NCBI GenBank assembly: GCA_028820655.1
Contig: JAPPIK010000006.1
Span: 46,841 to 110,840 of the forward strand
From: Candidatus Poribacteria bacterium
GTDB taxonomy: Bacteria > Poribacteria > WGA-4E > JAJDTR01
Reading direction: 5' to 3'
Length of the DNA stretch: 64,000 bases
Each line of letters opens with the position of its first letter. Position 1 is the stretch's first letter. Below the pieces are notes generated by a model that did not search any database, had not been told where the DNA came from, and saw nothing but the letters and a program-made list of their open reading frames with translations. The position numbers and the translations under genes were made by a program. Shown here in pieces: positions 47,513-56,553 of this stretch.

Positions 47513-47822
47513 GTCGTTCGCGTGGCCTGCTCGGCGATCTCGCGATTCGCTCTGCGGCTTCGGTAGAGATTAGTGACAAATCATTTAAAGCGGATTGTGA
47601 CAAACTTACAATTGGCACAAGCACATCTATATGCGCTTGCCCTAGCCCCGCCATGCTTTATGTCTTGGTCATTTCCTCAGGAACGTTACTTAGTTCAGCT
47701 TACAGTTTATGATATGACGATCCGAATTCTTCTACTCATTCGTGTTTGTTCTTTGGAATCGCCATAACCTATATTGTACAAAAAACTGAGATTAAGCTTC
47801 GCAAGTAAGAAGATATCAAATA
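47513..47822. other. Intergenic region, no gene seen
   Basis: Lies between the ABM-like gene and the methyltransferase, and becomes AT-rich toward its right end. No convincing gene, repeat or promoter. Confidence 0.4.
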
Positions 47823-48689
47823 CTAAATGTTCGCGAGAACAAAATCTCTTGGAAATACCATTACTTCTCGTACTATTTTTGATTTGTAGGCATTGTGTTG
47901 GATTGAGAATCCTCTTGTCTGCATTTTTGCATATAGATTATTGATGAACGGCACATCGTCATATGTCATAATCCATTTTTTGAACGATGATTTTTCTAAA
48001 AATTCCGACAGTTCCTCGTGGTCTTTCTTGTTGTAATGGTTGAGATATAAAGATTGACCCTTTTGAAAATATGGTGGATCAAGAAAAATAAAATGTTGGT
48101 TTGCATTTTTTCGTCGCTCAAGTTTTCGCAACAACTCTATCCCGTCCAGGTTACAAACCTCAATTTTATTTTGAAATTCTTTTATTTTTTCCAATCGTTC
48201 AATAATTGTATTTTTACTAAAGCGTGCGTCAACTTTCCATTGTCCAGATTGATTCATTCCGCCAATTGGCCCACCACTCATAATCCCAGAACGATTTGTT
48301 CTATTTAAAAACAAAGTGGCAAATGCGAGTTTCTTCTCATTTGTAGGAGAAGAAAAAACTGCTTTTTGCTTTTTCCATTCCTCAATTGTGACTTTCGTTC
48401 GCTTCAATTTTCTTATGAGATAATCCGTGTCCGAAACTGCCACTCTCCAAAAAGTATAAATTGCGTTGTCTAAGTCATTAATAGTGATTTTTTCGACATG
48501 ACCAGCAATGAGCAGAGCGAGAGAAGCACCTGCTCCACCTGCATATGGCTCCACTAAAATAATCTTTTCATTTTGCTCAAAGTTTTTCTCTATTGCGTCA
48601 AGTAATCTTGAGGCAAGACGGGTTTTGCCGCCTGGATACCGGAACGGACTAGGGAAACCCGAAAGTTTTTGGTCAGCTTTATTTTTCAT
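47823..48689 (-). CDS. DNA adenine (N6) methyltransferase, D12 class
   Basis: 288 aa. Starts FPSPFRYPGGKTRLASRLL, the usual opening of Dam/D12-type methylases; motif I is PYAGGAG (residues 48-54) and the catalytic motif IV is DPPY (204-207, FIFLDPPYF). The intervening region (TNRSGIMSGGPIGG, and the target-recognition helices) suggests a specific sequence target that cannot be predicted. No restriction endonuclease with a recognisable motif is adjacent. The start overlaps the ParB-like gene end by 11 bp, so the two are coupled. AT-rich composition unlike its neighbours points to transfer. Confidence 0.9.
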   Translation of the reverse strand: MKNKADQKLSGFPSPFRYPGGKTRLASRLLDAIEKNFEQNEKIILVEPYAGGAGASLALLIAGHVEKITINDLDNAIYTFWRVAVSDTDYLIRKLKRTKVTIEEWKKQKAVFSSPTNEKKLAFATLFLNRTNRSGIMSGGPIGGMNQSGQWKVDARFSKNTIIERLEKIKEFQNKIEVCNLDGIELLRKLERRKNANQHFIFLDPPYFQKGQSLYLNHYNKKDHEELSEFLEKSSFKKWIMTYDDVPFINNLYAKMQTRGFSIQHNAYKSKIVREVMVFPRDFVLANI

Positions 48690-49965
48690 TGTTTTTTGAG
48701 TGTGTGAGATCTAACATCGCACCAATGATTACTGACATGGCAACGGTTTGTTCAAAGTTAGCAGTGTTTGTATACTCATGTGCCCCAGACTGTAGTAGTT
48801 GAGTTAAACTCTTGGCATTGCCGATACTATTGTTTGCCAATGTTGTTTTTTGGTCCTTCGAAAGGGTTGTTTTTGCGTCTGTAAAATTACAGTTCACATA
48901 TTCTGCAAGTTTACCCATTTCAGAAGCTGCAGACTCAACAAGTAAACGTAAAGACGTTCTGATAATTGCGGGAAATTTCTTGGACAGCTTGGCAGATTTA
49001 CTGATATAGAAATCATGTAATTCTAGTATGTCCCTATAGAAGTCATTTGTATCGCCTTTGTTTAAAATCAAATCTCTACCAAAGAACTTCTGTTTCTCAC
49101 CTTTCTCTCTCTGCGTTTTTCTTGCCCCTCCTTCCTCGTTTGATTTTTCTACTTCATTTTCATGAAAAGGAAGTGTTGGCTGAATAGCGTCTTTTGGCTT
49201 GTCGCCAAAAAGCTCGCTCATAAATCTAATAGTCTCAGGCTTGTGATAAACATTTGCGACAGTTACATTGTCTTTAATAACTTTATCAAACAGTTTGTCA
49301 AGTCGAGCGTAAGACTCTTTTTCATCTGCCGTGAAAATCAACTTGCCACCGCAAACATCTACTCCCAAGTATGAACGGGATTCTGGATTGGACATGATAC
49401 GATTGATTGTAGATACTTTTAGTTTCTTTGTGTTAATCTTTTTATCTAACTCCTTCTGAACAACGAAAACGGCCTGCATTGCGGGAGAAAGTTTTCCCTC
49501 AAATTTATATGCAAACCTATCCTGTTCTGCAGTTCCCCAGGAATCTTGCCCGACACCGTCGTTTTTGCCTGTATGGTCCAACTTAATCCACTCCGCTGCA
49601 GACTTTTCATCATCGTAAACAAAAGACTGAATGTACGTAGGCGCGCTCTTTTTTGTTTTGCGTAGAATTTGAAATGCCTTTTTTGTTTTTTTATCTTTAA
49701 TCCAAGACTGGTCGTGTAAACACTTGATTGCAACTGTTCGTCTGTTGCCATCTAGCACACGATATTCTCCTGAATCTATCTCTACAACCCTAAAGTCTTT
49801 GGCTTCGTCTAGTCCATAATCTAAAATATGCTTCGCTAAATTTACAATTTCTGATCCCTTTTCTCCTAGCATCAAATCAATCGCTTCCTGTTGATTCTCC
49901 ACAGGATCAAAGCGGTAGTTTTCTGGGTTTACTATAAGCTTGCTGAAATGAATTGTTTTTTTCAT
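48679..49965 (-). CDS. ParB-like nuclease-fold protein paired with the methyltransferase
   Basis: 428 aa. The N-terminal domain (about 1-110) has the ParB/Srx-like pattern: FSKLIVNPENYRFDP, then a helix, VVEIDSGEYRVLDGNRRTVAIKCL, where DGNRR (72-76) corresponds to the ParB G-E-R-R box. The rest (about 120-428) is helical and charged, with no further motif I recognise. ParB-fold proteins of this type occur as CTP-binding partition proteins, as sulfiredoxin-like enzymes and in phage or defence settings. This unlinked copy without ParA argues for the last. AT-rich, and co-transcribed with the methylase. Confidence 0.75.
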   Translation of the reverse strand: MKKTIHFSKLIVNPENYRFDPVENQQEAIDLMLGEKGSEIVNLAKHILDYGLDEAKDFRVVEIDSGEYRVLDGNRRTVAIKCLHDQSWIKDKKTKKAFQILRKTKKSAPTYIQSFVYDDEKSAAEWIKLDHTGKNDGVGQDSWGTAEQDRFAYKFEGKLSPAMQAVFVVQKELDKKINTKKLKVSTINRIMSNPESRSYLGVDVCGGKLIFTADEKESYARLDKLFDKVIKDNVTVANVYHKPETIRFMSELFGDKPKDAIQPTLPFHENEVEKSNEEGGARKTQREKGEKQKFFGRDLILNKGDTNDFYRDILELHDFYISKSAKLSKKFPAIIRTSLRLLVESAASEMGKLAEYVNCNFTDAKTTLSKDQKTTLANNSIGNAKSLTQLLQSGAHEYTNTANFEQTVAMSVIIGAMLDLTHSKNNEK

Positions 49966-50176
49966 AAATTATTTGCTGTCAACCAAACCGAAAAAATCGT
50001 TGCAAAAGGATAATCCGAAGGGATTCGGGATTTCCTCAAAGAGATTGGTTCGAACTTCCACATCAAGGAGCGGGCACTGGGGTGCGTACTGAAATCCTTG
50101 GCGGGTAAGGCAAAAAATGGGATTCCGCTTTCCACAGCGGCGTGCACATTCCCACCCTTAGCGCGAAACTGAAAAA

Positions 50177-50266
50177 TGGCGGAGAGAGTGGGATTCGAAC
50201 CCACGGTGCAGTTGCCCGCACAACAGTTTTCGAGACTGTCCAGTTCAACCACTCCTGCATCTCTCC
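50177..50266 (-). tRNA. tRNA-Ser (anticodon CGA), CCA encoded
   Basis: Class II tRNA with a long variable arm. Acceptor GGAGAGA/TCTCTCC, anticodon stem ACAGT/ACTGT around CTCGAAA, discriminator G followed by encoded CCA. Its 3' end lies about 210 bp from the AT-rich gene pair. Confidence 0.95.
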
Positions 50267-50272
50267 GCGGGT

Positions 50273-50719
50273 TCAACGGCGTTCATCGAAAAAGGATCGA
50301 AGTAAAGCGCGGCTTTCCTCGCCCAAGACGCCTTTGACGACGTTCACTCTATGATTTAATCGTGCCTCTTGCAATATGTCAAACACGCTGCCCGCCGCTC
50401 CAAACTTCGGTTCCGAAGCGGCGAAAACCACCCGCGGGATACGCGCCAAAACAATCGCGCCGGCACACATGGGACACGGTTCCAAGGTGACGTATAGCGT
50501 CGTATCCGTTAGCCGCCAATCCCCGACGCACCGCGACGCGGATCGAATGGCGAGCACTTCCGCGTGCGCCGTGGCATCCTTCGTCGATTCGCGTCCGTTA
50601 TGTGAACGGGAGAGTACCGCCCCCTCTCTGACGATCAACGCGCCGACGGGAACTTCGCCCCGTTTGGCTGCCTGCCTCGCAAGTTCAAGTGCGTCGCGCA
50701 TCCAAAACTCGTCTGACAT
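50273..50719 (-). CDS. tadA: tRNA adenosine(34) deaminase TadA
   Basis: Zinc enzyme that converts A34 to inosine in tRNA-Arg(ACG), letting it read CGU, CGC and CGA. 148 aa from the ATG at 50719 (MSDEFWMRDALELARQAAKRGEVPVGALIV). The zinc site is His52-Ala-Glu54 (AHAEVLAI) and Cys82/Cys85 (PCPMCAGAIV). The RGEVPVGALIV and NGRES segments are typical. Its tRNA substrate is encoded about 200 bp away at 50922. It lies directly after tRNA-Ser(CGA). Confidence 0.96.
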   Translation of the reverse strand: MSDEFWMRDALELARQAAKRGEVPVGALIVREGAVLSRSHNGRESTKDATAHAEVLAIRSASRCVGDWRLTDTTLYVTLEPCPMCAGAIVLARIPRVVFAASEPKFGAAGSVFDILQEARLNHRVNVVKGVLGEESRALLRSFFDERR

Positions 50720-50921
50720 ATTCAAACGTAACTTGGGATTTACGCGGGCTACCCCAATCCATAGAAAAAAGGTGGGGTGTAAAGAAGTGTATACTACGTA
50801 TGATTAATCAAATTATGTATTACGTATTACGCATCACGCAATACTGTGTCGTTATGCGGCGTAAGTCCTAAAACGTCAAGTTAAATGTTATCAACTTCTC
50901 CCATGATACCTATTGCGATAA

Positions 50922-50994
50922 GCGCCTGAGAGGATTCGAACCCCCGGCCTTCTGATCCGTAGTCAGATGCTCTAATCCGCTGAGCTACAGGCGC
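50922..50994 (-). tRNA. tRNA-Arg (anticodon ACG)
   Basis: Acceptor GCGCCTG/CAGGCGC, anticodon stem TCTGA/TCAGA around CTACGGA, T-stem containing two G-T pairs. The discriminator position reads T, unusual for Arg, and no CCA is encoded. The A34 anticodon makes it the TadA substrate. Confidence 0.93.
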
Positions 50995-51000
50995 AAAAAA

Positions 51001-51089
51001 TGGCGGAGAGGATGGGATTCGAACCCATGGTACCACTAAGGCACAACTGCTTAGCAGGCAGCCCGATTCAACCGCTCTCGCACCTCTCC
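51001..51089 (-). tRNA. tRNA-Ser (anticodon GCT), CCA encoded
   Basis: Class II tRNA with long variable arm; acceptor GGAGAGG/CCTCTCC, anticodon loop CTGCTAA, discriminator G followed by encoded CCA. Confidence 0.95.
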
Positions 51090-51106
51090 ACACGTGGTTA
51101 CAATAA

Positions 51107-51194
51107 TGGCGGTGGGAGTAGGATTCGAACCCACGGTACCTTGCGGTACAACGGTTTTCAAGACCGCCGCTTTCGACCACTCAGCCATCCCACC
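51107..51194 (-). tRNA. tRNA-Ser (anticodon TGA), CCA encoded
   Basis: Class II tRNA; acceptor GGTGGGA/TCCCACC, anticodon loop CTTGAAA, discriminator G followed by encoded CCA. Confidence 0.95.
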
Positions 51195-51502
51195 AAAATT
51201 GTCTCGTTATTTTATCAGAAATCTCTTAAGATTGTCAAGAAAATCCCAGTCCCCATACAGGACAGCCACGCCTATGTCCAGACTCTCGATCTCAGGGCTT
51301 TGCGTTCGCTGCTTTTCAATTGGCAACTTCATGGGGCTGCTTGTATAATACGGTAAATTCAGGGTTATGGCAAAGCCGTAATCACGATATGTGTGTGCCT
51401 TGGGATTCTGTTTACACCGGAAGACGTTGCTCTTGAATGGGTATGGCGAGAGAATTGAAATAGGAGGGGATAGTTACCTTTTCTTTCAGAACCGTTTGCA
51501 TT
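51195..51502. other. Intergenic region with an unassigned rightward promoter
   Basis: TTGGCA (51320-51325) and TATAAT (51344-51349), 18 bp apart, form a promoter whose -10 lies in GTATAATACGGT. No gene follows on the plus strand until thiI, so its product is unknown. Confidence 0.4.
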
Positions 51503-52246
51503 CTAACAAGGTGCGGCGAGAACCAGCGTAACATTGTCTTTTCCGCCGTATTCAAGCACCTTGTCGATCAGTCCGCGGCTTGCCGCGTCAAGGTCCGATG
51601 CGTCCGTGATTATTCTGGCGATCTCCGCATCGTCGACAATCATGTCGTGCAAACCGTCCGTGCATGCTAGAACAATGTCGTCGGAGGTGAGAGGATAAAT
51701 CTCGTAATCGACCTCTACAGACGACTCAAACCCGATCGCCCGATCTATGATATTTCGATGGCGGTGAACACGTGCTTCGCGCGGGGTTAATTGCCCTATA
51801 TCCACCAGTTTTTGGACCAAGGAGTGGTCTTTCGTTACCTGCTCGAGAACGCCGTCTCGCAAGACGTAAAGCCTGCTGTCTCCGACATGCGCGTAGATTA
51901 GTTCGGATGGCGTAATGATACCCCCGATTAGGGTTGTACCCATCCCGTTGCTGAAATCTCTGGTTAACGATCGCTCGTAGACCCGGTGGTTCGCCTCGTC
52001 GACAAGCGCTTTCAACGTCTCTAGTTTTTCGGAGGAGCTGGTATCAGTGCTTTCCGCCGGCAGTTTGCGGATTTCATCTGCCCATTCCTGGAAAACGGCT
52101 ACAGCGATACTGCTTGCCACATCGCCCGCATCGTGGCCCCCCACCCCGTCCGCGAGAACAAACAAGCCGATATCTTCGTCAATGAAATATAAATCTTCGT
52201 TGAGCGTGCGATATTTTCCAATATCTGTCCGGGCGGCGAATTTCAT
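51503..52246 (-). CDS. PP2C-type serine/threonine phosphatase
   Basis: 247 aa metal-dependent phosphatase. Motifs: the opening ARTDIGKYRTLNEDLYF, the metal-binding LADGVGGHDAGD, the middle FSNGMGTTLIGG, AHVGDSRLYVLRDG, and DIVLACTDGLHDM, each with the family's Asp and Gly residues. Length fits the Stp/PrpC group that opposes Ser/Thr kinases of the PknB type. No kinase gene is adjacent, although the two are often neighbours. Confidence 0.94.
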   Translation of the reverse strand: MKFAARTDIGKYRTLNEDLYFIDEDIGLFVLADGVGGHDAGDVASSIAVAVFQEWADEIRKLPAESTDTSSSEKLETLKALVDEANHRVYERSLTRDFSNGMGTTLIGGIITPSELIYAHVGDSRLYVLRDGVLEQVTKDHSLVQKLVDIGQLTPREARVHRHRNIIDRAIGFESSVEVDYEIYPLTSDDIVLACTDGLHDMIVDDAEIARIITDASDLDAASRGLIDKVLEYGGKDNVTLVLAAPC

Positions 52247-52647
52247 TGTTGCGGTTCCACTATCGGCGAGTCATGTATTCGGGCGGGAATCCTAAGTTAC
52301 AAGTAACGACACAAACGACAAAAACCACATCCGGTTTCATTGCCTTCAACGGAATCCGGGCTTCATCAGGTGACTAACGGAACGTCCGGCTGTAAGTTGG
52401 GTTGAACTCGGTGAAATCCAACTCACGGGCTACATTTTTTTGCTCCTGAAACAATCCTTGACCGCCAAATGGAAGGCGTGTTTCTAAGTGTGTATAGAAA
52501 CACCGCAGCGCTTCACGGGTTCCAGATCATAAAGATTAGCGTGGAAATGATATCTTCCATACTTCCAATCTGTTTTTTTTTTGCTGCTGGCGGCACCAAA
52601 AGACATACGTCAACACTGAATCTTGCTTCACGAATTTTAGATCAAAC
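52247..52647. other. Intergenic region, no gene seen
   Basis: Divergent from the PP2C gene and leading to thiI. A T9+ run occurs near 52572. No ribosome-binding site is visible before the thiI ATG. Confidence 0.4.
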
Positions 52648-53817
52648 ATGCAAAAGGTTTTCATCGTTCACTACGGCGAGGTCGGACTGAAAGGCAAAAA
52701 CAGATCTTTCTTTGAGAACCGGCTCGTCCGCAACATTAGGCAGGCGCTGGATGGTACGGAATGTGCCGATGTCCAACGCATTCACGGCAGGATTCTGGTG
52801 AAGTTGGGCGTTGACTCGGATATCCCCGAGATTCAGCGGCGCTTGGGAACTGTCATGGGCATCGCGCATTTCGAGTTGTGCCGCGTCACAGAGCAGAATA
52901 TGGAGGCAATCAAGAACGGGGCGCTCGAATGGATTCGGGGGCGAGAATTTCAAACACTGAAGGTAGAGACGAGGCGGGCGAACAAACATTTTCCGCTGAC
53001 CTCCCCCGAAATCAGCGCCGAGGTCGGAGCGCACCTGCTCAAACACACCGGCGCTAGGGCGGACATGCACCATCCCGATTTGCTGTGTTGGATTGAGATT
53101 GTCGAGAAATCAGCCTACATCTACACCGACAAGATTCGAGGAGTCGGCGGACTGCCCGTCGGTGTCAGCGGCAAAGTACTCGTGATGCTATCCGGCGGCA
53201 TCGACTCGCCCGTGGCGGCATGGCGCATGATGAAACGCGGCGCGAAGGCGGTCTTTATTCACTTCCACAGCTATCCGTACACAGACAAAGCGTCGCTCGA
53301 AAAGGCGGCGGAACTCGTGGGAATATTGGCGAAGTCCAATCATCGTACGCAGGTCTACTATGTTCCGTTCGCGGAGATTCAGCGCGAGATTGTGACCAAA
53401 ACCCCGGCGCCGTTTCGCGTCATTCTCTACAGACGAATGATGGTGAGAATTGCCGCGCGGATTGCGGAGAGGGAAGGCGCGTTAGCGCTCATTACGGGCG
53501 AGAGTCTGGGTCAAGTCGCCTCCCAAACCCTTGCAAATCTCAAGGTGATTGAAGACGTGGCGCGGCTGCCGGTGCTCCGTCCGCTCATCGGCGATGATAA
53601 AGAGGAGATTGTCAATCTCGCCCAGAAGATTGGCACCTTTGAGGTATCGACACTGCCGCACCAAGACTGCTGCTCGCTATTTGTGCCCGACCACCCCGCA
53701 ACCAACGCGGCGATTGAAGACGCTCAAGCCGCAGAAGACGCCCTGGAAGTCGACGCCCTCGTAGAGCAAGCCTTGCAAGCCGTCGAGAAACAGACCGTCA
53801 ACCCCTCATTTTCCTGA
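52648..53817 (+). CDS. thiI: tRNA 4-thiouridine synthetase ThiI
   Basis: Makes s4U8 in tRNA and also sulfurates ThiS for thiamin. 389 aa: an N-terminal ferredoxin-like domain, THUMP (about 60-165), and an adenylating PP-loop domain with SGGIDSPVA (about 180) and GESLGQVASQTL. It ends at DCCSLFVPDHP and a short tail. This is the short form lacking the C-terminal rhodanese domain that in E. coli carries the sulfur-donor Cys, so an external sulfur carrier is needed. No iscS-like gene is adjacent. Confidence 0.95.
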   Translation: MQKVFIVHYGEVGLKGKNRSFFENRLVRNIRQALDGTECADVQRIHGRILVKLGVDSDIPEIQRRLGTVMGIAHFELCRVTEQNMEAIKNGALEWIRGREFQTLKVETRRANKHFPLTSPEISAEVGAHLLKHTGARADMHHPDLLCWIEIVEKSAYIYTDKIRGVGGLPVGVSGKVLVMLSGGIDSPVAAWRMMKRGAKAVFIHFHSYPYTDKASLEKAAELVGILAKSNHRTQVYYVPFAEIQREIVTKTPAPFRVILYRRMMVRIAARIAEREGALALITGESLGQVASQTLANLKVIEDVARLPVLRPLIGDDKEEIVNLAQKIGTFEVSTLPHQDCCSLFVPDHPATNAAIEDAQAAEDALEVDALVEQALQAVEKQTVNPSFS

Positions 53818-54115
53818 ACTCTGTTGACGTATCAATGTAGTGTAATTACGCCAAAAATGACGTTTGAACAGAATTATTTCCCGCTGGAAATTCGCCGTCA
53901 TTTTCGCTATAATTTCATTACGGAACAATTTTTGGACCTTATCGAAATTACTAATGTTTTTGAGCCTGAATCTCCTCAGCACTGCCTCAAGCCGAATAAA
54001 AGATTTGACAGATTGAGTTTTGTCTGTGCCCAAACCAGAAGAACGGGGTATAAGTGAAATATTCTGGTTAACGTATACGATTTCAACCTTAAGAATTGTT
54101 GGATGGAAGCAAAGT
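53818..54115. other. Intergenic region before the FRG gene
   Basis: The base composition becomes AT-rich. TTGACG near 53824 might be a -35 box, but no clear -10 follows at the right distance. Open frames here match no family. Confidence 0.4.
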
Positions 54116-54972
54116 ATGGCAGAAGAAAAACCACCTCGTGTCAGGAGCCTGACCAGATTCTTGAAATGGGCAGCACAATTCGAAAATGGAGAATATCTGT
54201 TTCGTGGTGTCTCAAACGACACTTACGAAATTCAGGCATCTGCAAGTCGTCGCTTAGACAAGGAGGACAGGAATCCTGTGCAACTTCTCAAAGTTAATCA
54301 AGATTTGATAGACAAAGCACGGCTTCTGGGACACGATCGGCAAGATGGACATCAATTATCCGCTTTAGAGTTGCTCGCGCAGTTGCAGCACTACGGCGCA
54401 GCTACTTGCCTCATAGATTTTATGCGAAACGCATTGGTCGCACTTTGGATGGCGTGTCAGCAGAGCACAAGACGAAAAAACGCCAACGGCAAAGTGTTCG
54501 CGGTACGGAGCGACAATCGTTCCCAGTTCAGAAATGTTACGCCCCAGCGGCTAAAAGACGAAGAGATTGAATTTTTCTTTAGAAAAGAGAACGGTAGATT
54601 TCCTCTCTATCAATGGCAACCCAAATACCAGAACAACCGCATTATTGCCCAACAGTCAGTATTTGTTTTTGGCGGTGCAGATGTTCCGGTAGAAGCGGAG
54701 TGTATCATCCTGGCGGGCGGTAAAGACGGCATCTTAACATCTCTAGATAAAATTTGGGTATCACTGAAGCGAGCATTTATCCCGACTTTGACGGGTTCGC
54801 GCGCTTGCACGCCTGGAATAAGCCATACATTGCGCCAGAAACTCCTGACATCGTGCAACGCGGAGTTGTAGCACTACAAGAAGAGAAGTTGACTGATACT
54901 TCTTCCTCCGCAGATGAATCTCTGTTGTCTAAGACTCCGACGCCGCCAAGCCAAGGAGGAGATGCGGAATGA
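54116..54972 (+). pseudogene. FRG-domain gene with a frameshift near its 3' end (split FRG-TPR locus, part 1)
   Basis: Start at the ATG at 54116. The FRG domain has the name-giving F29-R30-G31 (EYLFRGVSND), then ELLAQLQHYGAATCLIDFMRNALVALWMAC and NRIIAQQSVFVFGG. After ILTSLDK (about 54745) the expected C-terminal motif continues in the -1 frame (GITEASIYPDFDGFARL), as in the relative at 58509 (GISTETIYNDLHGFI). In that frame the protein ends at 54972 with TGA overlapping the TPR ATG (ATGA). As read without correction, it runs into a short unrelated tail ending at 54871. FRG proteins have no settled function. Confidence 0.78.
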
Positions 54973-56513
54973 ATTCACGAAGCATAGAATATTTTGATGA
55001 AGCCATTGCACTGAAACCAGATAAGTCCACGCTCTTCACGGCACATTATAACCGTGGTGTTGCTTATTTCCGCCAAGGCGATTATGATCGTGCTCTTGAA
55101 GACTACACCAAAGCGCTTGAACTTAGTCTCAATAAGGCGGATGAGGCGGAAGTTTACTTTGACCGTGGCATTGCTCATTTCCATAGTGGCAAGTGTAACC
55201 TTGCGATTGACGACTACACCGAAGCGCTAAAACAAAAGCCCAATTGTGCAGAGGTCTATCATAACCGCGGAGTTGCTTATCGTATAATGGGCGATCTCGA
55301 TAAAGCCCTTACGAATTTTAACAAGACTATTGAATTGAAACCGTATTATTCCACACCTTATAACAGTCGCGGCCTGGTGTTTTATAAACAGGGTGATTTG
55401 GACCGTGCAATCAAGGACTTTACCGAAGCCGTTCGGCTAGATCCGAATTACTTCGAGGCCTTTTGCAATCGCGGGGTTGCTTATGATTATAAAAGTGAGA
55501 CCGATTGCGCTGTTAGAGATTACTCAAGAGCAATACAACTAAACCCCAATTATACCGAGGCATACTACAATCGTGGACTCGCCTATTGCTCATTGCCGGA
55601 TTATCGTTTAGCTGTCAGTGACTTTACCAAAGCGATAGAATTGAGATCTGATTTTGCTCAGCCATACAATAGTCTCGGAGTCGTTTACTCTAATAAAGGC
55701 GAGTTTGATAAAGCCATTGAGGTTTATTCTAAAGCGATAGAACTTAAACCAAACTTCGCCGAAGCGTATACCAACCACGGTATCGCATTCAGAGAGCAAC
55801 GCGAGTTTGAAAAGGCAATGGAAGGTCATGAAAAGGCGATAGAACTTCAACCGGATTACGCTCCCGCATATGTCAATCGCGGATTAGTGTATTACGATTT
55901 AACCGAGTACGATAAGGCGATAGAAGACTATGATAAAGCGATAGAACTAGATCCAAATCTCTCTCAAGCCTATAACAATCGTGGTAATGCGTACCGTAGA
56001 AAACGGAATCCTGACCATGCCATTTGTAACTATGAAAAGGCAATTGAGTTGAAACCGGATTATGCAGAACCTTATAACAATCGCGGTAGTGTCCACAGTG
56101 ACAAAGGCGAATATGACCGCGCTATTAAAGACTATTCAAAAGCGATAGAACTTAATCCAAAACTAGCCAAGCCGTATAGCAACCTTGGTACTGCGTACTT
56201 CCATACTAAACAACCCGATCTTGCAATGAAATACTATAACAAAGCAATAAAGCGTGACCCCAATGATGGAGATACATACTATAATCACGCCGAGGTTTGG
56301 TTAAGTTTGGGCAAATGGGACAAAGCCAGAAAGGATTTGGAGACTGCCAGAGACAAGGAGGTAGACATCATCGTTGCGTTTCGCAATGACTTTGAATGCG
56401 TCAAGGACTTTGAGGAGAAATTCGGTGTAAACCTGCCCCCAGACATTGCCTCAATGCTGACGAAGGAACCACCTGGGACTGCGATTAGATCAGAAAACCA
56501 ACTAGCCGAATAA
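54969..56513 (+). CDS. Tetratricopeptide-repeat protein (split FRG-TPR locus, part 2)
   Basis: 514 aa containing 13 TPR units of about 34 residues (pattern AxxYxNRGxAYxxxGDYDxAIxDYxKAIELxP), then a short C-terminal domain (EVDIIVAFRNDFECVKDFEEKFGVNLPPDIASML). The same C-terminal piece ends the fused protein at 58509 (DVVAVFHRRYVNIADFEQKSGVKLPEDIVTLL), showing common ancestry. TPRs form a superhelix that binds partner proteins. The start overlaps the corrected end of the FRG frame by 4 bases (ATGA), so the two are translationally coupled. Confidence 0.88.
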   Translation: MNSRSIEYFDEAIALKPDKSTLFTAHYNRGVAYFRQGDYDRALEDYTKALELSLNKADEAEVYFDRGIAHFHSGKCNLAIDDYTEALKQKPNCAEVYHNRGVAYRIMGDLDKALTNFNKTIELKPYYSTPYNSRGLVFYKQGDLDRAIKDFTEAVRLDPNYFEAFCNRGVAYDYKSETDCAVRDYSRAIQLNPNYTEAYYNRGLAYCSLPDYRLAVSDFTKAIELRSDFAQPYNSLGVVYSNKGEFDKAIEVYSKAIELKPNFAEAYTNHGIAFREQREFEKAMEGHEKAIELQPDYAPAYVNRGLVYYDLTEYDKAIEDYDKAIELDPNLSQAYNNRGNAYRRKRNPDHAICNYEKAIELKPDYAEPYNNRGSVHSDKGEYDRAIKDYSKAIELNPKLAKPYSNLGTAYFHTKQPDLAMKYYNKAIKRDPNDGDTYYNHAEVWLSLGKWDKARKDLETARDKEVDIIVAFRNDFECVKDFEEKFGVNLPPDIASMLTKEPPGTAIRSENQLAE

Positions 56514-56553
56514 ACCGTGTCATCAGCTACCAAATCTGCATTTGTCATCCATC

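Noticed and set aside
50000-50176. Possible attachment-site repeat beside tRNA-Ser(CGA)
   Set aside because: No duplication of the tRNA 3' end of useful length was found to the left; the TTCGAAC similarity is only the general T-loop.
53806-54222. A 138-codon minus-strand frame upstream of the FRG gene
   Set aside because: Overlaps the FRG start, no motif, and composition fits an antisense shadow.
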